Source: an uncultured Pelagibacteraceae bacterium
GTDB taxonomy: Bacteria; Pseudomonadota; Alphaproteobacteria; Pelagibacterales; Pelagibacteraceae
Direction: 5' to 3'
Assembly (NCBI GenBank): GCA_902614835.1
Contig: CACMMU010000002.1
Coordinates: forward strand, 48,456-112,455
DNA length: 64,000 nt
Of this stretch, positions 39,442-47,458 are shown one piece after another. How positions within the stretch are numbered: the first letter of the stretch is position 1; each line of letters opens with the position of its first letter. The notes beneath the pieces are model-generated. The model made no database searches and was not told the DNA's origin. It saw only the letters and a list, made by a program, of their open reading frames with translations. The position numbers and the translations under genes were made by a program.

Positions 39442-40485
39442 TTAAAATAGTTTTTGGAAATTTCTTCTTTCCCTATTTTTCCAATTTTCACGATGATAAG
39501 CATCGCTCCCGATTAATGGAAGTACACTTGTAGCTTCAGCAAAAACCATTTGTTCTTTAGAAGTATCCACTTTTCCCCATGAGCTCGCTTCTTTTAAAGT
39601 AGAACTACTACAAGCCCCATCTCTTGTATCTGCTACGGTTATTTGTATAGCATATTTGTGCATATCGACTTTTTTACCTAAAAGCTCAGCACATACCACC
39701 GTATCCTGAACAAAATTCTTTGGAACACCTCCACCAACCATCAACAAACCAGAGTCTTTTGATTTTAATTTAATTTCAGTGAGTTCCCTAAATTCTTTTA
39801 TAGAGTCAATTGTAATATGTTTAGAGGGGTTTTGCTCTTGGTGCATTACCAAGCCAAAACCAGCAGAGCTATCAGTAAAAGCCGGACAAAATATTGGAAC
39901 ATTATGATCGTAAGCTACTTCTATTAAAGAATTTTTCTTTTTTGCATTTTTTTTCAAAAATTTTCCCATTTCTTTTATAAACTCTCTTGAAGTATAGGCT
40001 TTTGGGACTAGCTTATTAGCTATTTCACATATAGTTTTATCACAAATTTGAAGCTGCTCTTCATCAATATAAGTATCATAAATTCTGTCTATATAATTAT
40101 CTCTTAAAACCTTATCATCTTGAAATTGATCACCTCGGTAATGTTTAAAACCTAAGGCTTCAAAAAAATCCATATCTACTATGGAAGCTCCAGTAGCCAC
40201 AATAGCATCAACCATGTTGTATTTAACTAAATCAGAATAAAGTTGCATGCATCCCCCAGCAGATGTTGAGCCAGCAATTGTTAAAAATATAGAACAATTT
40301 TTATCCTTTATCATTTCATTGTAAATTTCAGCTGCTTTTGCTGTGTCCCTTGATGTGAAGGACATCTTTTTCATAGACTCAATAATTTTTCTAGCATCAA
40401 ATGATGTTATATCAATATGCTCTATTTCTGATTTTAATAATGATTTTTTATTATGTCCTAGGGAAGGACCATTTTTTTTATTCAT
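39442..40485 (-). CDS. Deoxyhypusine-synthase-like polyamine enzyme
   Basis: NAD-dependent aminobutyl-transferase family. TIAGSTSAGGCMQLYSDL, VATGASIVDMD and GGGVPKNFVQDT match the nucleotide and polyamine site segments. EASSWGKVDTSKEQMVFAEAT contains the SWGK lysine that corresponds to the catalytic lysine of eukaryotic deoxyhypusine synthase. Bacteria lack eIF5A, so the true substrate is a small amine. Bacterial members are proposed to join two putrescines (giving sym-homospermidine) or two agmatines (giving a bis-guanidino product). The context, between an ornithine-type decarboxylase and agmatine-to-putrescine enzymes, supports a polyamine role. The 347 residues are typical. It shares one base with the decarboxylase stop. 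Confidence 0.85.
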   Translation of the reverse strand: MNKKNGPSLGHNKKSLLKSEIEHIDITSFDARKIIESMKKMSFTSRDTAKAAEIYNEMIKDKNCSIFLTIAGSTSAGGCMQLYSDLVKYNMVDAIVATGASIVDMDFFEALGFKHYRGDQFQDDKVLRDNYIDRIYDTYIDEEQLQICDKTICEIANKLVPKAYTSREFIKEMGKFLKKNAKKKNSLIEVAYDHNVPIFCPAFTDSSAGFGLVMHQEQNPSKHITIDSIKEFRELTEIKLKSKDSGLLMVGGGVPKNFVQDTVVCAELLGKKVDMHKYAIQITVADTRDGACSSSTLKEASSWGKVDTSKEQMVFAEATSVLPLIGSDAYHRENWKNRERRNFQKLF

Positions 40486-41663
40486 TAAGCAACTAAGTAA
40501 TCGACATTTTCTTTACGATCGTACATCGAAAGAATTGGTTTGTCATCTACTTGGTAGATTGTATCTGAATAAAAACCATTAAATTTTGTTCTAAAAGTTG
40601 TACCGTAAGCGCCCAGTTGTCCAAGCTCAATATAATCTCCCTCTTTAATATTATTGGGTAATAAAAAAGGCCCTTTCATATAGTCTAGGCTATCGCATGT
40701 TGGACCGTAGAAATTAAAAGCTGTAATTTTTTTTGAAACCACTCTTCCATTCGGAATCATCCTAGAGGGCAATATAAAATTTGGAACCCCAGCATCAAAT
40801 AAAGACCCGTAAGTTCCATCATTTATATATAGCTTTTGTTTTTTCTTTAATATTATTTTAACAATAGTTGAACCCGCTTCTGCCACAAGAGCTCTACCTG
40901 GTTCACAGAATATTTCTGGCATTTTTTCAAGTTTTAATTTTTTTAATGAATTTTTAATTTCTTGCATGTAATTTTCTAAAGGTTCTGGAATTAAATCTGG
41001 ATAAACAGATGGAAAGCCTCCCCCTATGTTTATTACATCGGGAACAATTTTAGTTTTTTTTATTATATTTCCAATTTCTTCAATACCGTTTGAAAAAGAT
41101 ATTTTATGCATACATTGTGAACCAACATGGAAACTTAAACCAACTTTTTTTCCGTGTTCTTTACATAAACGTAATAATCCTAATGCTTCACTAGGCAATG
41201 CCCCAAATTTTCTTGATAAATCTATTTCCGCATGTTCGTTTGAAACAGCCACTCTTACATATAGGTTTAAATCTTTAGCATTATTTGTGGCTTCTAAAAT
41301 CTTTTGTAATTCATCTTTACTATCTAGAGCAAAATCTTTTACGCTATATTGTGAATATGCTTCTCTTATACTTTCTTTACTTTTAACTGTATGCATGAAG
41401 TAAATTTTAACTTTATTGTTAATTTTTCTAATAAGCTTTATTTCATTAATTGAAGCCACATCAAAATTTTCTATACCATTATTTATAATAGTTTTTATTA
41501 TCTTCTCATGTGGATTTGTTTTTACAGCGTAAAGAACTTTTCCAGGAAAATTATTTTTAAAAAAATCTACTGATTTTTTGATCGAATTAGGTCTGACGCA
41601 GTAGACCGGATCTTCTGGTTTAAGAGTATTTATAAGCTCATTAACCGTGTCAAATTTTCGCAT
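40485..41663 (-). CDS. Fold-type III PLP-dependent ornithine/lysine decarboxylase
   Basis: Alanine-racemase-fold decarboxylase that makes putrescine (or cadaverine) from ornithine (or lysine). The PLP lysine is in LYAVKTNPHEKI near residue 47. The phosphate-binding INIGGGFPSVYPD and EPGRALVAEAGST segments and the active-site Cys in FYGPTCDSLDYM near 325 are as in eukaryotic-type ODC. The 392 residues match. It is too short for a biosynthetic arginine decarboxylase (SpeA, over 600). First gene of the polyamine operon, divergent from regA over 138 bases. Confidence 0.9.
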   Translation of the reverse strand: MRKFDTVNELINTLKPEDPVYCVRPNSIKKSVDFFKNNFPGKVLYAVKTNPHEKIIKTIINNGIENFDVASINEIKLIRKINNKVKIYFMHTVKSKESIREAYSQYSVKDFALDSKDELQKILEATNNAKDLNLYVRVAVSNEHAEIDLSRKFGALPSEALGLLRLCKEHGKKVGLSFHVGSQCMHKISFSNGIEEIGNIIKKTKIVPDVINIGGGFPSVYPDLIPEPLENYMQEIKNSLKKLKLEKMPEIFCEPGRALVAEAGSTIVKIILKKKQKLYINDGTYGSLFDAGVPNFILPSRMIPNGRVVSKKITAFNFYGPTCDSLDYMKGPFLLPNNIKEGDYIELGQLGAYGTTFRTKFNGFYSDTIYQVDDKPILSMYDRKENVDYLVA

Positions 41664-41801
41664 CTATTATGTGTCCCCCATATTATTACACAGCAAGCTT
41701 CACAAAAATTCATTAAAAGAAGCTCTATAAATTTCGTATATAAGGTTTTTTTACTTTATGTAAAGCTAATAATGACTTGAAATTTATAAACAGATGCATA
41801 C
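41664..41801. other. Divergent intergenic region between polyamine operon and regA
   Basis: 138 bases separating two divergent starts. AGCTTC at 41696-41701 and GAAGCT at 41719-41724 form a 6-base inverted repeat with a 17-base loop. TTTAC-TTTAT-GTAAA at 41750-41764 is a 5-base-arm dyad. Neither is a recognised operator. Promoters for both directions must lie here, but no strong -35/-10 pair is seen. Confidence 0.4.
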
Positions 41802-42383
41802 ATGTATCTTATGCCAAGATTTGACAAATCACCCTCAGGTTTAAAGATCTCTGACTTTGAAGACAAATCTCTTCTCATAGTCGATGACGATGATCCTTTT
41901 AGAGATCGATTATCCAGGGCTCTGGAGAAGAAGGGTTTTCAGCCAAAAGGCGCAAAAAGCGTTGAAATTGCTCAACAATTACTCAAAACCTTTAGCCCAA
42001 AATTTGCAGTTGTTGACCTAAGACTTGAAGGAGGGAATGGTCTAGACATCGTTAAAGAGATTAAAAATTTAAAAAAAGATAGCAGAATTATCATGTTGAC
42101 GGGGTATGGAAATCTACCGACAGCAGTGGCTGCCATAAAGGCAGGAGCATTAGATTATATGGCCAAACCAGTCGATGCAGACGACGTAGAAGCTGCTCTA
42201 CTAGCCTCGCCTGATTCGAAGGCTAAACCCCCAGAAAACCCGATGTCCGCGGATAGGGTAAAGTGGGAGCATATAAACAGAGTATTTGAGCTATGTAATA
42301 GAAATGTATCTGAGACAGCCAGACGTTTAAAAATGCACAGAAGAACCCTTCAAAGGATCCTCTCCAAGCGGTCTCCCCGTTAG
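41802..42383 (+). CDS. regA: Redox response regulator RegA/ActR/PrrA
   Basis: Global redox regulator partnered with RegB. The receiver domain has the acidic pocket LLIVDDDDPFRDRL, phospho-Asp in FAVVDLRLEGGNGLD near residue 66, and MLTGYGN and AKPVDADDV. A proline-rich linker leads to a Fis-type helix-turn-helix: RVFELCNRNVSETARRLKMH and RRTLQRILSKRSPR, nearly identical in all RegA proteins. The 193 residues use ATG 41802; ATG 41811 is also possible. The 3' part is noticeably richer in G and C than its neighbours, as expected for a strongly conserved DNA-binding domain. Confidence 0.95.
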   Translation: MYLMPRFDKSPSGLKISDFEDKSLLIVDDDDPFRDRLSRALEKKGFQPKGAKSVEIAQQLLKTFSPKFAVVDLRLEGGNGLDIVKEIKNLKKDSRIIMLTGYGNLPTAVAAIKAGALDYMAKPVDADDVEAALLASPDSKAKPPENPMSADRVKWEHINRVFELCNRNVSETARRLKMHRRTLQRILSKRSPR

Positions 42384-42385
42384 TT

Positions 42386-42931
42386 TTAAGAGTTTTTTAA
42401 CTTTAATATTTTAGGTACTAAAATAGCTAAAATTAGAATTTTAAACAGTTCAGCAAGTATAAAGGGCTGAGCACCCAGCAAAAAAGCTTTTTCCCATCCG
42501 GTAAATTTAGATAACCATAACATACCAAATAAGTATATAAAGCTTACTGAGAGTACTAACTTTAAGAAATTTTTAAAAAAAGCATTTTCAAATTTAAAAA
42601 AACCAGCCAAGAATACTGCAATTAAAAATCCAACTAAGTACCCCATTGTGGGTCCAATGAAATATGCTATTCCAATACCTTTTTCTGGAGTTCCTGCAAA
42701 AACAGGAAGGCCTAACATACCTTCTACAAGATATAGCCCCACAGTGAACATCCCTAATCTCCAGCCAAAGTAAACCCCAATTAATAAAACTACGAAAGTT
42801 TGCATCGTCATTGGCACAGGATAGAAAGGAATTTTTATTTTTGCGGAAATAGCTAGAACAAGTGTAGCTAAAAAAGCTAAAAAAATATTTTTAATTAACG
42901 AAAAATTTTTTATACTTTTTACTCGGTCCAT
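42386..42931 (-). CDS. bioY: Biotin transporter substrate-binding subunit BioY
   Basis: S component of an ECF-type biotin importer; can work alone at low capacity. The 181 residues form about six transmembrane helices. Family motifs are IPFYPVPMTMQTFVVLL near residue 35-51, followed by GxLYLxEGxxGLPVFAG (here GLYLVEGMLGLPVFAG) and IGPTMGYLVGF. No bioM or bioN gene is adjacent. The upstream ABC ATPase is of the ABC-2 exporter type and is unlikely to be its energiser. It ends 2 bases from regA, convergently. Confidence 0.93.
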   Translation of the reverse strand: MDRVKSIKNFSLIKNIFLAFLATLVLAISAKIKIPFYPVPMTMQTFVVLLIGVYFGWRLGMFTVGLYLVEGMLGLPVFAGTPEKGIGIAYFIGPTMGYLVGFLIAVFLAGFFKFENAFFKNFLKLVLSVSFIYLFGMLWLSKFTGWEKAFLLGAQPFILAELFKILILAILVPKILKLKNS

Positions 42932-42963
42932 ATGTTATTTTTACTTTTATTTAACCTAAAAAG

Positions 42964-43890
42964 CTAGTTGTTTGTCAGCTTTATAAATATATCTTCAAGA
43001 TCACCATCATCCGTTGAAACATCAATTATTTCAGCATTTTTCTTCACAATGTCTGTGATTTCGTCAAATTTGAATTTTTTTTTGTCATATATTGCGGTGA
43101 TAAGCGAATCACTTCTTGAAAATTTGACTCCTTCCATTTTAATATTTTCAAAACTTATTAAATTTTTTACTTTAAATTTGATTTTTTTGGTCTCTATACT
43201 TTGCAATAGCTTTTCAGTTGAATCAAGGGCAACTAAATTCCCCTTTTTGATAATCGCAATTCGATCGCACATTTCCTCAGCTTCGTATATTTGATGTGTT
43301 GTAAGTATGATCGTAACTCCTTGCTTATTTAGTTCTTTAACGTTAGACCAAAGGTTTTTTCTAAGCTCAACATCAACCCCGGCAGTAGGCTCATCTAAAA
43401 TTAAAATTGGAGGTTGATGAACCATAGCTTTTGCAATTAAAAGCCTTCTTTTCATTCCACCCGAGAGTGATCTTGCATATGAATTTGCTTGTTTTTCCAA
43501 AGATACCATATTTAAAATTAAGTCTGTTATTCTATCTTGCTTTTTTACACCGTAAAGACCAGCCTGAAGTTCAAGCAATTTTTTTGGACTAAAAAAAGCA
43601 TCTAAATTAACTTCCTGAGGCACAATCCCAAGTGAAGCACGAACTTGTCTTGGATTATCATCTAAGTCAAAACCCCAAACGTTAACAGTGCCAAAGTTTT
43701 TAACAACCAAACCTCCTAAAATGTTTATAAAAGTAGTTTTACCGGCACCGTTTGGTCCTAAAAGACCAAAGATTTCACCTTGTTTCACATCTAGGTTAAG
43801 TTTGTTTAAAGCTAAAGTAGTATTATTTGTCCCTGTATTTTTTTGGTAAACTTTAGTTAAATTTTTAGCACTTAATGCAATTTTACTCAT
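42964..43890 (-). CDS. ABC-2 type transporter ATP-binding protein
   Basis: Cytoplasmic ATPase of an exporter. Walker A is GLLGPNGAGKTTFINILGG near residue 43-61, signature SLSGGMKRRL near 142, Walker B PILILDEPTAGVD and the H-loop TTHQIYEAEEM. A C-terminal ~80-residue extension is typical of the NodI/YadG/CcmA-like class. The 308 residues are normal. The cognate permease (YadH type) is not adjacent, so it must be elsewhere. It is divergent from polA over 46 bases that contain a perfect palindrome. Confidence 0.88.
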   Translation of the reverse strand: MSKIALSAKNLTKVYQKNTGTNNTTLALNKLNLDVKQGEIFGLLGPNGAGKTTFINILGGLVVKNFGTVNVWGFDLDDNPRQVRASLGIVPQEVNLDAFFSPKKLLELQAGLYGVKKQDRITDLILNMVSLEKQANSYARSLSGGMKRRLLIAKAMVHQPPILILDEPTAGVDVELRKNLWSNVKELNKQGVTIILTTHQIYEAEEMCDRIAIIKKGNLVALDSTEKLLQSIETKKIKFKVKNLISFENIKMEGVKFSRSDSLITAIYDKKKFKFDEITDIVKKNAEIIDVSTDDGDLEDIFIKLTNN

Positions 43891-43893
43891 AAT

Positions 43894-43908
43894 CTAATAT
43901 CATATTAG
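43894..43908. promoter_or_regulatory. Palindrome between ABC ATPase gene and polA
   Basis: CTAATAT-C-ATATTAG is a perfect 7-base inverted repeat with a single central base. It is placed 3 bases upstream of the leftward ABC ATPase start and 28 bases upstream of polA. The position and symmetry suit an operator for a dimeric repressor. The AT-rich composition raises the chance of coincidence. Confidence 0.4.
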
Positions 43909-43936
43909 CATTTAAAAAAATAATATATCATTATTA

Positions 43937-46705
43937 ATGAGCAAATTAAAAAAAACAGATCATTTTTATTTAGTTGATGGTTCAGGATATATCTTTAGAG
44001 CCTATTACGCTTTACCTCCGCTATCTAGAAAAAGTGATGGATTGCCCACAGGAGCTGTAATCGGTTTTTGCAATATGCTTTTCAAACTTCTAGAGGACTC
44101 CAGATCTGATGATAGCAAACAGAAGCCAACACATTTTGCAGTTATATTTGACTCTGCAAGAAAAAATTTTAGAAATGAAATTTACAAAGACTATAAAGCA
44201 AATAGATCAGAGGCTCCAGATGATCTTGCCCCACAATTTGATTACATTAGAAAAGCAGTAAAAGCATTTAATTTACCATCAATAGAACAAATCAATTATG
44301 AAGCAGATGATTTGCTTGCTACCTATGCACAACAAATAATTGACCTTGGTGCCAAAGTTACAATTATATCTTCGGATAAAGATCTAATGCAGCTAGTCTC
44401 AAAAGACATCAGACTTTATGATCCGATGAAAAGCAAAGTTATTGGAAAAAAAGAAGTTGAAGAAAAGTTCGGAGTAAAACCAGAACAGGTTATAGATGTA
44501 CAATCTTTAGCAGGAGACTCCTCCGATAACATTCCTGGTGTTCCAGGAATTGGAATTAAAACTGCGGCAGAGCTTATTAAAAAGTATAAGAATTTAGATA
44601 ATTTACTTAATAAAGCTGGAGAGATTCCACAAAAAAAAAGACGGGAAACCCTAATTGAAAATAAAAAATCTGCCTTATTGAGTAAAAAACTTGTAACTTT
44701 AAAAAGTGATGTTCCAGTCAAAGAAAAACTAGAAAGCTTTTTAATTAAAGATGTAGAAAAAGATAAATTATATGAATTTTTAAGAGAGATGGAGTTCAAC
44801 AGGTTGCTTAGCCAAGCTATCAGCTTTTACGGCGAACCTAAAAGTAAAAAATCTGACAGTTTAAAAGAGGAGAAACTAAATAAAATTGATCTTAGCAAAT
44901 ATGAAACTATCGTCGATGAGAAAAAACTTGATGAGTGGATGTCTATACTAAAAGATAAAAAAATTATATCTGTAGATACCGAGACCAACTCTCTAAACCC
45001 TATTGATGCAGATTTAGTAGGTATTTCGTTTTGCTATTCACCTAATTGTGCATGTTATATTCCATTAAAACACCGTAATCAAAAATGCTTAGACAAAAAT
45101 CTTGTTTTAAACAAAGTTAAAAAAATTCTAGAAGATAAAAATATTAGAAAAGTAGGCCAAAATATTAAGTTTGATAATATAATTTTTAAAAAAAATAACA
45201 TAAGTGTAGAACCACTCGAAGATTCTATGCTTGCATCTTACACATTAGATGCTGGTTTAAATAGGCACAATCTAGATACTTTAGCAAACATACATTTAAA
45301 TCATAAGACAATAACATTTAAAGATTTAGTTGGAACAGGAAAAAAGAAAATTACTTTCGAAGATGTTGATTTAAAAAAAGCAACCGAATATGCAGCTGAA
45401 GACGCCGATGTCACATTTAGATTATATGAACATCTAAAAGAAAGGATGAATAAAGAAAAACTAAACAATATCTACGAGTTATTTGAAGTACCTTTAATAA
45501 AAATACTTTCAGATATGGAAATAAATGGAATCAAAGTTGATAGTACTTATTTAAAAAAACTGTCAAAAAAATTCGAATATAAAATCAATACAATTGAAAA
45601 AGAGATTTATAAATTAGCAAAGAAAAAATTTAATATAGCTTCAACAAAACAATTGGGGGAAATTATTTATAATGAACTTAAGATTAGAAATTTAAAAAAA
45701 ACTAAAAAAGGGAGCCTAGCTACTAGTGCTTCTATATTGGAGGATCTTGCTTTTAAAGGACACAAATTTCCTAGTTTAGTTTTAGATTGGAGACAACTCT
45801 CAAAGCTTAAAAATACTTATACCGATGCTTTGCAGGAGCATATAAATTCAAAAACTAAAAGAGTTCATACGTCTTTTTTATTGGCAGCGACAAATACTGG
45901 TAGATTAGCATCAAGCGACCCCAATCTACAAAATATACCCATCAAAACAGAAGATGGTAGAGAAATTAGAAAAGCATTTATTCCTGAAAAAAATAACATT
46001 TTAATTTCGGCTGATTACAACCAAATCGAAATGAGAATTTTATCAGATATGGCAGATGTCAAAGCATTGAAAAAAGCATTTTCTAATAAAGAAGACATTC
46101 ATAGTTTAACTGCTAGTCAAGTCTTCAATGTTCCTCTAAAAAAAGTTGATCAAAACTTAAGAAGAAAAGCAAAAACTATAAATTTTGGTATAATATATGG
46201 AATAACACAATATGGCCTTGCCAAACAAATATCAGTCTCTAACGAGGAGGCTTTAGAATTTATAAATTCTTACTTTAAAAAATTTCCTGAAATAAAAGAA
46301 TATATGAATTCAACAGTAAAATTTTGTAGAAAAAACGGATATGTAAATAATATTTTTGGAAGACGAATACACTTAAGAGGTATCAATGATAAAAATTTTA
46401 GTGTGAGAAGTTTTCAAGAGAGGGCTGCAATCAACGCCCCCATACAGAGTTCAGCAGCTGATATAATTAGAATCGCCATGATAAAATTAAAAGAGGTTGA
46501 AAAATCCAAAAAAGGTTTTGATGCAAAAATGCTTCTCCAAATTCATGATGAACTAGTTTTTGAATGCGCAATCAAAAATCAAACCACTGTTGAAGAAATT
46601 GTTAAAAAAACGATGGAGTCAATTTCTAGCTCTGAATACCACATGTTCTCAATTCCATTGGATGTAAACGTTAATTCAGGTAATAATTGGGATGAAGCAC
46701 ACTGA
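43937..46705 (+). CDS. polA: DNA polymerase I
   Basis: Repair and Okazaki-fragment polymerase. The 922 residues carry all three domains. The 5'-3' exonuclease spans about 1-300 (FRAYYALPPLSRKSDGLPTG, GDSSDNIPGVPGIG). The 3'-5' proofreading domain spans about 330-520 with intact acidic residues in SVDTETNSL, KFDNIIF and YAAEDADVTFRLY. The polymerase domain has motif A SADYNQIEMRILSDMA, motif B RRKAKTINFGIIYG and motif C LQIHDELVFEC. Proofreading is therefore likely functional, unlike in some bacterial Pol I enzymes. Confidence 0.97.
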   Translation: MSKLKKTDHFYLVDGSGYIFRAYYALPPLSRKSDGLPTGAVIGFCNMLFKLLEDSRSDDSKQKPTHFAVIFDSARKNFRNEIYKDYKANRSEAPDDLAPQFDYIRKAVKAFNLPSIEQINYEADDLLATYAQQIIDLGAKVTIISSDKDLMQLVSKDIRLYDPMKSKVIGKKEVEEKFGVKPEQVIDVQSLAGDSSDNIPGVPGIGIKTAAELIKKYKNLDNLLNKAGEIPQKKRRETLIENKKSALLSKKLVTLKSDVPVKEKLESFLIKDVEKDKLYEFLREMEFNRLLSQAISFYGEPKSKKSDSLKEEKLNKIDLSKYETIVDEKKLDEWMSILKDKKIISVDTETNSLNPIDADLVGISFCYSPNCACYIPLKHRNQKCLDKNLVLNKVKKILEDKNIRKVGQNIKFDNIIFKKNNISVEPLEDSMLASYTLDAGLNRHNLDTLANIHLNHKTITFKDLVGTGKKKITFEDVDLKKATEYAAEDADVTFRLYEHLKERMNKEKLNNIYELFEVPLIKILSDMEINGIKVDSTYLKKLSKKFEYKINTIEKEIYKLAKKKFNIASTKQLGEIIYNELKIRNLKKTKKGSLATSASILEDLAFKGHKFPSLVLDWRQLSKLKNTYTDALQEHINSKTKRVHTSFLLAATNTGRLASSDPNLQNIPIKTEDGREIRKAFIPEKNNILISADYNQIEMRILSDMADVKALKKAFSNKEDIHSLTASQVFNVPLKKVDQNLRRKAKTINFGIIYGITQYGLAKQISVSNEEALEFINSYFKKFPEIKEYMNSTVKFCRKNGYVNNIFGRRIHLRGINDKNFSVRSFQERAAINAPIQSSAADIIRIAMIKLKEVEKSKKGFDAKMLLQIHDELVFECAIKNQTTVEEIVKKTMESISSSEYHMFSIPLDVNVNSGNNWDEAH

Positions 46706-46715
46706 TGCCTAAATT

Positions 46716-46743
46716 TTGACAATTTAATTTAAACTATTATAAA
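46716..46743 (+). promoter_or_regulatory. chvI promoter
   Basis: TTGACA at 46716-46721, 16-base spacer, TATAAA at 46738-46743. Same hexamers and spacing as the katG promoter. The start would fall near 46750. AGGAG at 46749-46753, 6 bases before the chvI ATG, is one of the few clear Shine-Dalgarno sequences in the window, although a start at 46750 would clip it. Confidence 0.6.
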
Positions 46744-46759
46744 TTAACAGGAGTTAATT

Positions 46760-47458
46760 ATGTCAAAAACTATTGCACTTGTTGATGATGACAGAAATAT
46801 TTTAACAAGTATTAGTATGGCCTTAGAGCGCGAGGGATATAAAGTCCAGACTTATATAGATGGTCAAAGTGCTTTAGTAGGTCTTTCAAGAAACCCCCCT
46901 GATCTTGCAGTAGTAGATTTAAAAATGCCAAAGCTGACAGGAGAAGAATTGTTACAAAAGATAAGAAAAAAAATGTCAATACCAATTATTTTTTTAACTT
47001 CAAAAGACGAGGAGGTTGACGAACTATTAGGTTTGAAGTTAGGTGCCGATGATTACATTAAAAAGTCAGGTGGTTTTTCAATAAAAATTTTAATAGAAAG
47101 AATTAGAGTCCAACTTAGAAAAAAAACTTCTACATCTGAAGAATCCAAAAGTTTAATTGTTCATGGAAAACTTAAACTCGATCCTAACCAGTTAGAGTGC
47201 GAATGGAATGGAAAATCATTACCTGAGAAATTGACCACAACTGAATTTTTAATAGTCAAAGAACTTGCAAAAAGACCAGGTGTTATTAAAGAAAGAGCTC
47301 ACCTTATGGACATTGCGTATAAAGAAAATACTGATATCGAGGATAGAACGATTGATAGCCATATCAAAAGGATAAGAAAAAAATTTAAAAAAGTTGATGA
47401 AAAATTTTCATCTATTGAAACTCGTTATGGTAGTGGTTATAGATGGAACATTAATTAA
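46760..47458 (+). CDS. chvI: Two-component response regulator ChvI (OmpR family)
   Basis: Transcription factor paired with ChvG for envelope or acid stress in Alphaproteobacteria. The receiver has ALVDDDRNI, phospho-Asp in [15 protein letters not shown] near residue 53, and [21 protein letters not shown] winged-helix DNA-binding domain follows ([31 protein letters not shown]). The 232 residues are normal. Its stop overlaps the chvG start (TAATG). Its own promoter and ribosome site are visible upstream. Confidence 0.93.
   Translation: MSKTIALVDDDRNILTSISMALEREGYKVQTYIDGQSALVGLSRNPPDLAVVDLKMPKLTGEELLQKIRKKMSIPIIFLTSKDEEVDELLGLKLGADDYIKKSGGFSIKILIERIRVQLRKKTSTSEESKSLIVHGKLKLDPNQLECEWNGKSLPEKLTTTEFLIVKELAKRPGVIKERAHLMDIAYKENTDIEDRTIDSHIKRIRKKFKKVDEKFSSIETRYGSGYRWNIN

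Noticed and set aside
41802-42383. Horizontal transfer of regA because of its higher G+C 3' end
   Set aside because: The composition follows the near-invariant RegA helix-turn-helix and proline-rich linker; conservation explains it.
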